Of a DNA stretch of 64,000 nt, positions 8,541 to 15,290 are shown piece after piece. A program made the translations under genes and the position numbers. Source of the DNA: Truepera radiovictrix DSM 17093 (lineage in GTDB: Bacteria; Deinococcota; Deinococci; Deinococcales; Trueperaceae). Position 1 is the first letter of the stretch, and every line of letters starts with the position of its first letter. The notes below the pieces were generated by a model. That model searched no databases, was not told where the DNA came from, and saw only the letters and a list, made by a program, of their open reading frames with translations. The stretch is taken from the NCBI RefSeq assembly GCF_000092425.1, contig NC_014221.1, positions 687,001-751,000 of the forward strand, read 5' to 3'.

Positions 8541-8961
8541 GGTGAGTTGGTTTACAGGCATGACGAGCGCTTAGAGCCGCTTCCACATAAAACCAATAAG
8601 TTGCGGCTTTATAGCTCGCCGATACTAATACCTTGCCAACTCTTTTTTCGAACATCAGTTTACTGAGCATGAGTGTATAGAGGTTTAGTATGAAAGAAAC
8701 GCTACTGTCAAACTCTTAAGTCACCTCTCGCAATGGCTTTAGCCTACATTGAGTGGAAGCACTTGTCTATCGTTGAAAGACAGATTAAAAAAGGGTTAAG
8801 ATATTTGTGAAGACTCTGTGCTACTCTTTCCTTTGTTAGAAACTAGCCATATAAGAGGCTGTTAGCTACAGCTCTGGTTTATAGCATCCGGAGTTTGAGG
8901 CCTAGCCAGCTTGCTCCATCTTTCACTTTGGCTGATTGATTTCATGAACTTGGAGGACGCA
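8541..8961. other. AT-rich intergenic stretch upstream of the broken protease gene
   Basis: This 421-bp stretch is clearly AT-richer than the flanking genes and holds no convincing ORF. It marks the left edge of an island that runs to about 13.5 kb. The only site I can support is a promoter-like pair at 8773-8802. Confidence 0.6.
8773..8802 (+). promoter_or_regulatory. Sigma-70-like promoter for the protease gene
   Basis: TTGAAA (8773-8778), an 18-bp spacer and TAAGAT (8797-8802). It lies about 160 bp before the ATG at 8962, so a long untranslated leader would result. Confidence 0.35.
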
Positions 8962-9517
8962 ATGCGTAGACATTTCAATATCAAAGCGCTCATACCGTTA
9001 CTCATTCTGTCTTCTCTACTTCAAGCTTGTGTAACAAACCCTTTGGACGTTACAGAAGAAGCGCCTACACCCGAAAGTAAAGAAACGCTAGATGAGTAGT
9101 TTCTAAAAATTGCGGAAGCACTTCCTGAATTTGCAGGCTTCTATCTTGACGAAAACGGTAATTACATAGCCAATTTGGCTAAAAGCCAATCCTTCCGCAC
9201 GGCGAGCATTTCTAACGTTCAAGAAGCGATAGAGAACGTTTTTGGGTCAAACTATTTGGATCAGGAGGTGTTAATCTCATCAAGCAAAGCCAAGTTGCCA
9301 GAGATTAAATTGCAAACGGTTCGATACACATTTGAAGAGCTACACGCATATTTCACCAACGCTCTCAAGATTGCAACTGAATACGGACTTTTGTTTTTAG
9401 ACGTTGATGAGGTCAATAATACTGTAACCCTTGGTGTTGAGAGCGAAAATCATGCTTTGCGGGTCAAGGAAGCAATACAGCGGTTTAACATACCAGAAGA
9501 TGCGATTATAGAAGTTG
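8962..9517 (+). pseudogene. Secreted S1-family protease precursor, N-terminal part (interrupted)
   Basis: From the ATG at 8962 (GGAGG 6 nt upstream) the frame encodes a lipoprotein-type signal (RRHFN, a hydrophobic run, lipobox SLLQAC) and then a propeptide. The frame meets an in-frame TAG at 9097-9099 but continues open beyond it with clear coding sense (FLKIAEALPEFAGFYLDENG and later YGLLFLDVDEV), as in prodomains of bacterial trypsin-like proteases. At 9515-9517 it is cut by the IS element; the catalytic part resumes at 11919. Joining the halves at the TTG present at both junctions restores the frame (E-V-E-I-T-E-P-I). So the gene has two lesions, an amber codon and an insertion. Read-through of the amber codon is conceivable but unsupported. 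Confidence 0.8.
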
Positions 9518-9524
9518 GGGGTAT

Positions 9525-9574
9525 GGGGGGCTGCAAAACCCACGTGCTTTAGCCGTGGGATGTAGCAGCCCCCC
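9525..9574. repeat. Left-end double hairpin of the IS element
   Basis: GGGGGGCTGC (9525-9534) pairs perfectly with GCAGCCCCCC (9565-9574). Nested inside, CCCACG (9539-9544) pairs with CGTGGG (9554-9559). Subterminal hairpins of this kind are recognised as single-stranded DNA by IS200/IS605 TnpA. Confidence 0.75.
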
Positions 9575-9576
9575 AA

Positions 9577-9595
9577 CTAGCTCTGCAAGAGCTAG
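9577..9595. terminator. Hairpin at the 3' end of the IS repressor gene
   Basis: CTAGCTCT (9577-9584) and AGAGCTAG (9588-9595) form a perfect 8-bp stem with a GCA loop, overlapping the stop codon of the minus-strand HTH gene. It may end that transcript or belong to the left-end structure. There is no T-run. Confidence 0.4.
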
Positions 9596-9816
9596 CTCTT
9601 CTGGCTGTTCGCAGTCGAGGGTTTTTCTCTGACGTAGAGTTCGAGGTTTAGAGCGTCAAGAAGTTGCTGCCAGCTTTCAGGAACCTCTCCAACGTGTTCG
9701 TTTAGCATTCGGCCTAGATACTGCCGCTGCAATCCTAGACTTCGCGCCACCTCGGCTTGGCTTTTCCCAAGCTCGTCAATTCGCCTTTTAACAGCTTGTC
9801 TAATGGAGTCAGTCAT
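9592..9816 (-). CDS. XRE-type HTH regulator carried by the IS element
   Basis: A 74-residue protein with a lambda-repressor-like helix-turn-helix (KSQAEVARSLGLQRQYLGRM, about residues 18-37). It lies between the left-end hairpin and the tnpA operon, divergent to it, so it is inside the element. TATACT (9828-9823) stands exactly 6 nt before the ATG, which predicts a leaderless mRNA. The intergenic region has two CGTCACCA repeats, one of them inside the -35/-10 spacer of the opposite promoter, so repression of the transposase operon is the simplest role. It could also act as an antitoxin, but the two small ORFs opposite do not look like a known toxin. Confidence 0.75.
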   Translation of the reverse strand: MTDSIRQAVKRRIDELGKSQAEVARSLGLQRQYLGRMLNEHVGEVPESWQQLLDALNLELYVREKPSTANSQKS

Positions 9817-9822
9817 GAAGAC

Positions 9823-9828
9823 AGTATA
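9823..9828 (-). promoter_or_regulatory. -10 box of the leaderless HTH gene
   Basis: TATACT on the minus strand, six bases before the ATG at 9816, which places the start of transcription at or next to the start codon. Confidence 0.55.
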
Positions 9829-9835
9829 GCAGCAT

Positions 9836-9873
9836 CGTCACCACAACATGTTGACAGCCGTCACCATATTGTG
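9836..9873. promoter_or_regulatory. Candidate operators of the IS repressor
   Basis: CGTCACCA occurs at 9836-9843 and 9859-9866, 23 bp apart (about two helical turns), each followed by a similar A/T-rich tail ending in TG. A perfect palindrome CAACATGTTG (9844-9853) lies between them and covers the first bases of the -35 box. Confidence 0.5.
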
Positions 9874-9879
9874 TATACT
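9851..9879 (+). promoter_or_regulatory. Consensus promoter of the IS operon
   Basis: TTGACA (9851-9856), 17-bp spacer, TATACT (9874-9879). This is nearly the ideal sigma-70 promoter and it points at the small ORFs, tnpA and tnpB. Confidence 0.7.
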
Positions 9880-9945
9880 TAAAGCATCTGAGCGGCATAG
9901 CCGCCAAGCACACGCCGCTCAGAAATTCCGTTAAGGGGAATCAAG

Positions 9946-10101
9946 ATGAACGATAGCACGAACCTCCCAACCGAAGCCGAGCAAGCATCACTCCGCGACT
10001 GGCGCACCTGGCAAGCCGAGCACCACGCTCGCCGCGAAGCCAAAGGCTACAACGAGCCGGTATCCGATGAAGAAGCTCTCGACATCCTGGGGTTGCTCTA
10101 A
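9946..10101 (+). CDS. Small acidic protein, first ORF of the IS operon
   Basis: 51 residues, not recognised. It starts at the ATG at 9946 after AAGGGGAAT and ends in TAA overlapping the next start (TAATG). The middle is rich in charged residues (TWQAEHHARREAKGY) and the end is acidic then hydrophobic (DEEALDILGLL). Position and coupling tie it to the transposase operon. The overlap chain and codon use favour a real gene over chance. Confidence 0.6.
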   Translation: MNDSTNLPTEAEQASLRDWRTWQAEHHARREAKGYNEPVSDEEALDILGLL

Positions 10102-10307
10102 TGAGCAGCCCCATCAAACAGGCGGCCAATACCCTGCCGGGCTGCCATTGCACCCCACTTGAAGCCCTCCTCGAGAACTGCACTGAACAGCTTGTGCAGG
10201 AGTACAAGTTCCTCTCCGACAACGACCTTCGTATTGTCGAACTGGTGCGAGAGGCACTGAAACGGGGCGTAGAACTCGCCAACAGCCGGGTAGGGGACTT
10301 TCTCTGA
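10101..10307 (+). CDS. Small helical protein, second ORF of the IS operon
   Basis: 68 residues, not recognised. The start overlaps the previous stop (TAATG) and the TGA overlaps the tnpA ATG (TGATG), so translation of the chain is likely coupled. The C-terminal half reads as a long amphipathic helix (LSDNDLRIVELVREALKRG), as in small DNA-binding or dimerising accessory proteins. A role in target choice, cis preference or control of TnpA amount can only be guessed. Confidence 0.6.
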   Translation: MSSPIKQAANTLPGCHCTPLEALLENCTEQLVQEYKFLSDNDLRIVELVREALKRGVELANSRVGDFL

Positions 10308-10702
10308 TGCCCCGCGCCTACCAGCACAAGACCACCTCGGTATTCCTCTTGAACTACCATCTCGTGTGGATACCGAAGTACCGCAAGAAGCTGCTGGTAG
10401 GGCGCGTCAGTGACAGGCTCAGCGAACTGCTTAACGACAAGTGCGAACGGATGGGGTGGGAGGTCATCGCCTTAGAGGTGATGCCCGACCACCTCCATCT
10501 CTTCATCGGCGCTGACCCCAGCACCTCGGTGGATTGCATCGTTCGTCATCTCAAGGGCTACACCTCCTTCAAGTTGCGGCAGGAGTTTCCACATCTGGCG
10601 CGGTTGCGTAGTCTGTGGACGCGCTCGTATTTCGTTTCGACCGCTGGTAACGTCAGCTCCCAGACGATTGAGCGGTATATTGCAGAGCAGAGGAAACGCT
10701 GA
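10307..10702 (+). CDS. tnpA: IS200/IS605 Y1 transposase TnpA
   Basis: 131 residues, a full-length Y1 HUH single-strand transposase. The HUH motif is H62-L-H64 in MPDHLHLF, and the catalytic tyrosine is Y124 in IERYIAEQ. It cuts and joins the top strand at the palindromic ends, moving the element as single-stranded circles, usually linked to replication. All key residues are present, so it should be active. It is translationally coupled to ORFs on both sides by TGATG overlaps. Confidence 0.95.
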   Translation: MPRAYQHKTTSVFLLNYHLVWIPKYRKKLLVGRVSDRLSELLNDKCERMGWEVIALEVMPDHLHLFIGADPSTSVDCIVRHLKGYTSFKLRQEFPHLARLRSLWTRSYFVSTAGNVSSQTIERYIAEQRKR

Positions 10703-11901
10703 TGCTGCTTCGCAAGGTCTACCGCTTCCAGATGCGCCCCACAAAGGCGCAGGAAGAACTGCTGTGCCAGATGGCTGGGGCGAAACGCTTCGTGTTCAAT
10801 TGGGCGCTGGCTAGGCGTCGTGACTTCTATGAGGCGAACAAGGAGGGCATCAGTGCCAAGCAGCTTTCAAGCGAGCTAACCGACCTGAAAAAGCAACCTG
10901 AAACCGGGTGGCTTAAGGGCGTTGACTCGCAGCTCCTTCAACAGGCGCTCAAGGACGTTGACCGCAGCTTCAAGAACTTCTTTGAGAAACGCTCGCGCTT
11001 TCCTCGGTTCAAGTCGCGCAAGCGAGAGATGCCGAGCTTCCGCATTCCGCAACGGGTCAAGGTTGAAGATGGCAAGGTCTACGTTCCTAAAATCGGCTGG
11101 GTACGCATCCGCCAGTCTCAAGACATTGACTGCAAAACCAAGTCGGCCACCTTCAAGCGCGACGCCACCGGCAAGTGGTATGTGACGCTGACGGCCGAGT
11201 TTGAAATGCCGGACGTGCCACTACCGCCCGCCAAGCCTGAGAACGTCGTAGGCATAGACCTCGGGCTCAAAGACTTCGCTGTCCTTTCCAGTGGTGAACG
11301 GGAAGCGCCGCCCAAGCACTACCGCGCCGCCGAGAAGAAGCTGAAACGCGCACAAAGGGCGCTCTCTCGCAAGCAGAAGGGAAGCAAGAACCGTGATAGA
11401 GCCAGACAGCAGCTAGCTCGTATCCATCAGAAAGTCAGGAACAAACGTCAAGACTTTCTCCATAAGATGACCACCTCCCTAGTGAGGGGCTATGAGGGTA
11501 TCTGTATCGAAGACCTATCGCTCAAAGGCATGGCGAGAACCAAGCTAGCCAAGAGCGTGTCTGATGCGGCCCTCGGAGAGTTCCGTAGGCAACTCGAGTA
11601 CAAAACGGTGTGGCATCGAAAGCACCTGGCAGTCATAGACAGGTTTTTCCCAAGTTCCAAGCTGCACATGGAGTGCGGCGCTATCAACGACGCCCTGACA
11701 CTCGCTGATAGGGTTTGGACGTGTGCCTGTGGTGCGGTGATAGACCGCGACCTGAATGCGGCGCACAACATCAAAGTAGAAGGACTTAAACAGCTTGTCG
11801 CGGCGGGGCACGCCGAGACGCTAAACGCTTGTGGAGCGCAGGTAAGACCGACCCTAATCAGTCGGCACAGCGCTGTGAAGCAAGAATCCCACGTGCTTTA
11901 G
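10702..11901 (+). CDS. tnpB: TnpB RNA-guided nuclease of the IS element
   Basis: 399 residues, full length for TnpB. RuvC-like catalytic acids are D186 (GIDLG), E270 (CIEDLSL) and D350 (DRDLNAA). The zinc finger is HMECG (322-326) and CACG (341-344): the first ligand is His322 where most family members have Cys. TnpB proteins cut DNA guided by an RNA made from the right end of the element and help keep the element in the genome. The stop codon lies inside the right-end hairpin, so such an RNA would overlap the last codons. The gene looks intact. Confidence 0.94.
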   Translation: MLLRKVYRFQMRPTKAQEELLCQMAGAKRFVFNWALARRRDFYEANKEGISAKQLSSELTDLKKQPETGWLKGVDSQLLQQALKDVDRSFKNFFEKRSRFPRFKSRKREMPSFRIPQRVKVEDGKVYVPKIGWVRIRQSQDIDCKTKSATFKRDATGKWYVTLTAEFEMPDVPLPPAKPENVVGIDLGLKDFAVLSSGEREAPPKHYRAAEKKLKRAQRALSRKQKGSKNRDRARQQLARIHQKVRNKRQDFLHKMTTSLVRGYEGICIEDLSLKGMARTKLAKSVSDAALGEFRRQLEYKTVWHRKHLAVIDRFFPSSKLHMECGAINDALTLADRVWTCACGAVIDRDLNAAHNIKVEGLKQLVAAGHAETLNACGAQVRPTLISRHSAVKQESHVL

Positions 11902-11908
11902 CCGTGGG
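11888..11908. repeat. Right-end hairpin of the IS element
   Basis: CCCACG (11888-11893) pairs with CGTGGG (11903-11908) around TGCTTTAGC. The 22 bases from 11888 are identical to 9539-9560 at the left end. The tnpB stop (11899-11901) is in the loop. Confidence 0.75.
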
Positions 11909-11918
11909 AGTGTCAAGC

Positions 11919-12715
11919 TTGAAATAACTGAGCCCATTCGCTTGCTTGGAGCGACAACGCAACCATTGATACAACCTTATGCTACAAAGAATTTATGGTC
12001 TTATGTGCGACCGGTTCCTGGAGCTGTAAGAGTTGGGTATATCAAAAACAACAGCAACACGTGGTGTACCAAAGGGTTCAACGTTAGACGTAATGGAGAG
12101 TTAGGATTCCTTGTTAACAGCCATTGTACGCGTGATATCGGCTTTGTAGATCAAGTAAGGTTTTACCAAGATTGGGTTGGACCCGGAAAAGCAATTGGTG
12201 TGGAGACTCTTGACCCGGCTTTTTACATGGGTGGTGGCAGTTGTCCACCTTTTGCAACTTGTAGGTTTAGTGACGCTGCGTATGTAAGGTATGGTGACCC
12301 TGCTAACAGTGGGAGGAACACACTTCCAAGGATCACGACAGCGAACGGAAGAACGTACGATGATTCCAACTTACGTATGGTCACTGGTAAGACTTACGTC
12401 CCAGTTAATGGAGAGATTCTTGACAAAATTGGTGTTCAGACCGGTTGGACAAGAGGTACAGTTGTAAAAACCTGTGTTACGAGCCCTATGGGTGGTGTCG
12501 CCAGATGGCTAAAGTGCCAAGATTATGTGCAAGCTAATTCGGGTTTTACCAATGCCGATAATGGCGACAGTGGTTCTCCGGTATATTCCTTGAACTCAAA
12601 TGGTACTGCTCAAGCTCGCGGCATTGTTTGGGGGCTTGGGGGGTCTAATAGATACATTTTTAGTAACATCCGTAATATTGAACGGGATCTTGGGATCCTT
12701 GCTTTTGGCTACTGA
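11919..12715 (+). pseudogene. Secreted S1-family (trypsin-like) protease, catalytic part (cut off by IS)
   Basis: This is the second half of the gene starting at 8962. It has the chymotrypsin-fold catalytic triad: His in LVNSHC, Asp in FSDAAYVRY, Ser in NGDSGSPVYS, with paired cysteines (WCTKG with NSHC; two others around SCPPFATC). The mature enzyme would be an exported serine endopeptidase. After insertion it has no signal or propeptide; the first possible start (TTG at 11942) would make a cytosolic fragment. The catalytic part itself shows no frameshift, so the insertion may be recent. The sequence is AT-richer than core genes in this window. A BsuPI-like inhibitor gene follows after 20 bp. 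Confidence 0.8.
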
Positions 12716-12735
12716 TTGTGAAATGAGGAGCGGAG

Positions 12736-13284
12736 ATGAATACAAAACTTAAAGTGCGCTTGTTAGTCGTGCCCCTCGCCTTGATAGCCATTGTGGTGAG
12801 CTGTACTCCCAACCAGCTCGGCAGCACATACACACTTAGACAATACACGCCTACAGGGCACGTTCCCAACCCGTGTGTGGCGTTCAGTATGAGTGCTCCC
12901 AGCAAAGTTGCAGTCGGAGCGGGCCTCACGGTTACCCTCACTGCTGAAAATATCTGTGATGAGGAGATCACCCTTCAACTAGGTGGCCTCGAGGCGGAAG
13001 CCCATGACGACCTTTTGGTAACGAACCAAAGCGGTGAGGTTATGTTCCAGTCATTGTATGAGGTTGTTCGTACCCTCGGCCTTACGCCAAAACCAATGGC
13101 GCCGGGTGAGCGCATCTCGTTTGAGGAAAGTTGGTCGGGGAGGGACAACTGGGGTAGAGTCGTACCGGAGGGGACTTACCTTCTTATCGGAATTCTTTAT
13201 GCACCCGACGAGAGTGAGGCTCCTGTTTACAGGCCGGAGAATCAGAACTTTGAGGCGGTTCAATCTCTGAAAGTCGGCAACTAA
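12736..13284 (+). CDS. Lipoprotein with BsuPI-like proteinase-inhibitor domain
   Basis: 182 residues. The signal ends in a lipobox AIVVSC, so the protein is lipid-anchored outside the cytoplasm. The mature part resembles the intracellular proteinase inhibitor (BsuPI) beta-sandwich domain: VGAGLTVTLTAENICDEEITLQ at the start, APGERISFEESW in the middle and VPEGTYLLIGIL near the end. The ATG at 12736 has GAGGAG upstream and lies 20 bp after the protease stop, so both were one operon. A partner that restrains or protects against the neighbouring protease is a fair inference. Other BsuPI-domain proteins have unknown roles, so inhibition is not proven. Confidence 0.7.
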   Translation: MNTKLKVRLLVVPLALIAIVVSCTPNQLGSTYTLRQYTPTGHVPNPCVAFSMSAPSKVAVGAGLTVTLTAENICDEEITLQLGGLEAEAHDDLLVTNQSGEVMFQSLYEVVRTLGLTPKPMAPGERISFEESWSGRDNWGRVVPEGTYLLIGILYAPDESEAPVYRPENQNFEAVQSLKVGN

Positions 13285-13311
13285 GTCAATACTGTCTAAA
13301 TACAGCGTTAG

Positions 13312-13470
13312 CTAGAAATTAAGGCATCACACGTAACCTATGAAGCTTTGGCAAACGGCATGATAGAAGCTCAAGGGTTTTCAGGCGTGTCTCAGTTCTT
13401 GTTTAACGCTGTACAAAAGGTGTTTAGTTGCGCTATCCATCTAACCATTGGGCAGCTCCCCGTAGCCTAG
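13312..13470 (+). pseudogene. Possible gene remnant, 52 open codons without a start
   Basis: The frame reads with good protein-like composition (TYEALANGMIEAQGFSGVSQ) and ends at TAG 13468, but it opens right after a stop at 13309 with no start codon until an internal ATG. A 10-bp inverted pair (TACAGCGTTA 13301-13310; TAACGCTGTA 13404-13413) flanks it. I do not recognise the family. It looks like the tail of a lost gene at the right edge of the AT-rich island. Confidence 0.3.
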
Positions 13471-13510
13471 TGTTATAAAGGATAATGGCAAAAGCAAGAT
13501 CGGAGCGTCT

Positions 13511-15184
13511 TCACTCGATTTGCGAGGGCGGACGATTCCGGTAGTAGCGTCTGTGGCGAAGAGTGCAGGCGGCGTGCTTAAGCAAGGTGCACGCCTTGGC
13601 GCTGAGACCGAGGGCATATTGGAGCAGCACCTTGTCCACAATCGTCTGGACTTCGTCGGTTCGCCCCTGCCACAGAAGCTCATCAAGTTCCTCTGTCAAC
13701 CCCGTGCTAACCTCCGGGGTGGCGACGAGGACGCGCCTGGCTTCGCGGGGCTCGAGCTTGAGCATCCCGCCGCCCAAGGCGTGACCCTCGAGTTCGGCGC
13801 TGAGGCGTGTCAGCGAGCTCTGCCAGAGGGCCGCCAGGGCGGTCGCCGAAACGTTCGCCTGGGGGCGAAGCCGCACCACGTGCAGGGTGTTCGGTGCAGC
13901 CGCGCCGGCGGCGTTGGCGACGAGCTGCGGCCGCGCCCCGCTCATGTAGGTGAGAAAGGCGTCGGGCGCGCTGACGTGCGGGACGCGGTACCAAGGGGTG
14001 CGGGTGCGGCACTTGTAGGCTCGGGGCACCCCCTGCGCCGCGCCGGCCTCGAGGTAGGCCCGCAGCGCCGGCGCCAGGTCGCTTACCTCTACGTCGTCGC
14101 CGGTCACGTGCAGCACGTAGCCCGCGTGACCCCACCGGGCCGCCCCGTGCCAGTCGGCCTCGCCGAAGCGGAGCCCCGAGAGCGCCGCCCCGCGAAAGAC
14201 GGCCCGCTGGAGGTGCGCGGCGGGGAGGCCGAGCGCGCGCGCCCGCTCCGGGGCGAGGTGGAAAAAGCCGTTCGCGCCGGTGACGTAACCGATGCCGACC
14301 TCGGCGAGCGCGCCCAACCTCGTGACTGCTGGGTGCTGTGCGAGTTCCCTATAGAGTTCGCGCGCCGCCGCCGGGACAAAGCGCGTGACGAGCTTTTCGC
14401 GCCCCTCCAAGAGCGGCGCTTCGGGCAGCCGTTCGGTGGGCTCGAGCGGCAAGGGGGTCGCTAGGTCGGCCACCCGCGCGACGTCGCGCCAGAAAAAGCC
14501 CTCGAAGGGCGCGCCTTTGTCCTCGGCCAAGAGCAGCAGCGTGTCCTGGCTCAGCTCGGGGAAGAGGCGCTCCTGAAAGGTCAGCAGGGTCACGCGCCGG
14601 TACGTGCGGCTGAGGTGCGCCAACACGGGCCGCGCGTAGCCCGCGTGGCCGAGTTCGGCGGGCAGCACCATCCCGAGACGCCCGCCCGGCCTTAGAAACG
14701 CCGCGCTGTGGACGACGAACGCCGCCCACGAGCTCGCGAGGTCGCTGAGCGCTACGCCGGCCTCGAGCGCCCTTAAGGCCGCCTTTTTCCGAGCTTCCCT
14801 GCCGAGGCGCTGGTAACGGATAAAGGGCGGGTTGCCGACCACGGCGTCGAGGGGCGGGAGGTCGGTGGGGGAGAGGTCGAAAAAGTCAGCGCGTAGGAGT
14901 TGGCGCGGGGCTACGGGGAGCGCGCCCGACACGCGCGCGTGCACCGCCCCGTCGAGTTCGGCGCCGTAGACCCCCCCCGCCCCGCCGCCGAGCGCCTCAA
15001 GCCGCGCCAGCGCCGCCGCCAGAAAGACCCCGCCGCCGAAGCTGGGGTCTAACACCCGGTCGCTACCGCGCCTTAGCGCCCAGCGCACCACGAAGTCCGC
15101 CACGGCGGCGCCCGTATAGAACGCGCCGAACGCTTTCGCCCGTTCGCCCGTCGGGGCGGTGAGCGGTGACGGGGGGGGAGGCAC
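13511..15184 (-). CDS. Orphan N6-adenine-type DNA methyltransferase (Eco57I-like)
   Basis: 557 residues. SAM-binding motif I is [10 protein letters not shown] (residues 46-55) and catalytic motif IV is NPPF (118-121), followed by IRYQR, as in gamma-class N6-adenine methyltransferases of the Eco57I/TaqI kind. The C-terminal 300 residues are the probable target-recognition region. No nuclease motif is visible in the protein and no restriction gene is adjacent, so it may be an orphan enzyme or the methylase half of a broken system. The start is a GTG at 15184. It borders the AT-rich island but has the GC level of core genes. Substrate RNA or protein cannot be formally excluded, but the NPPF context favours DNA. 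Confidence 0.82.
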   Translation of the reverse strand: MPPPPSPLTAPTGERAKAFGAFYTGAAVADFVVRWALRRGSDRVLDPSFGGGVFLAAALARLEALGGGAGGVYGAELDGAVHARVSGALPVAPRQLLRADFFDLSPTDLPPLDAVVGNPPFIRYQRLGREARKKAALRALEAGVALSDLASSWAAFVVHSAAFLRPGGRLGMVLPAELGHAGYARPVLAHLSRTYRRVTLLTFQERLFPELSQDTLLLLAEDKGAPFEGFFWRDVARVADLATPLPLEPTERLPEAPLLEGREKLVTRFVPAAARELYRELAQHPAVTRLGALAEVGIGYVTGANGFFHLAPERARALGLPAAHLQRAVFRGAALSGLRFGEADWHGAARWGHAGYVLHVTGDDVEVSDLAPALRAYLEAGAAQGVPRAYKCRTRTPWYRVPHVSAPDAFLTYMSGARPQLVANAAGAAAPNTLHVVRLRPQANVSATALAALWQSSLTRLSAELEGHALGGGMLKLEPREARRVLVATPEVSTGLTEELDELLWQGRTDEVQTIVDKVLLQYALGLSAKACTLLKHAACTLRHRRYYRNRPPSQIE

Positions 15185-15290
15185 GACCCCGAGTCTATCA
15201 GCAGCGGGTAGCGTCTGGTCAACGGCGCTCCGAGGTGAAAGCCCTTAACGCACCCGCCGCAAGGGTACCGGTAGCGTGGGGCAGCGCCCC

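Larger units (their letters stand above)
9518..11918 (+). mobile_element. IS200/IS605-family insertion sequence with repressor and two accessory ORFs
   Basis: The element encodes a Y1 HUH transposase (tnpA), a TnpB nuclease, two small upstream ORFs and a divergent HTH protein. It has no terminal inverted repeats in the classical sense and no target duplication; instead a palindromic hairpin stands near each end, as known for this family. The same 22-nt hairpin sequence occurs at 9539-9560 and 11888-11909. TTG is found at both junctions (9515-9517, 11919-11921), and a cut between the two TTG copies would rejoin the host protease frame. The outermost bases are therefore uncertain by 3 nt. About 2.4 kb, longer than a plain tnpA-tnpB element because of the regulatory module. 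Confidence 0.85.

Noticed and set aside
9592-10307. Toxin-antitoxin system formed by the HTH protein and the small ORFs
   Set aside because: The small ORFs do not resemble a known toxin and they are chained to tnpA; repressor plus accessory ORFs is simpler.
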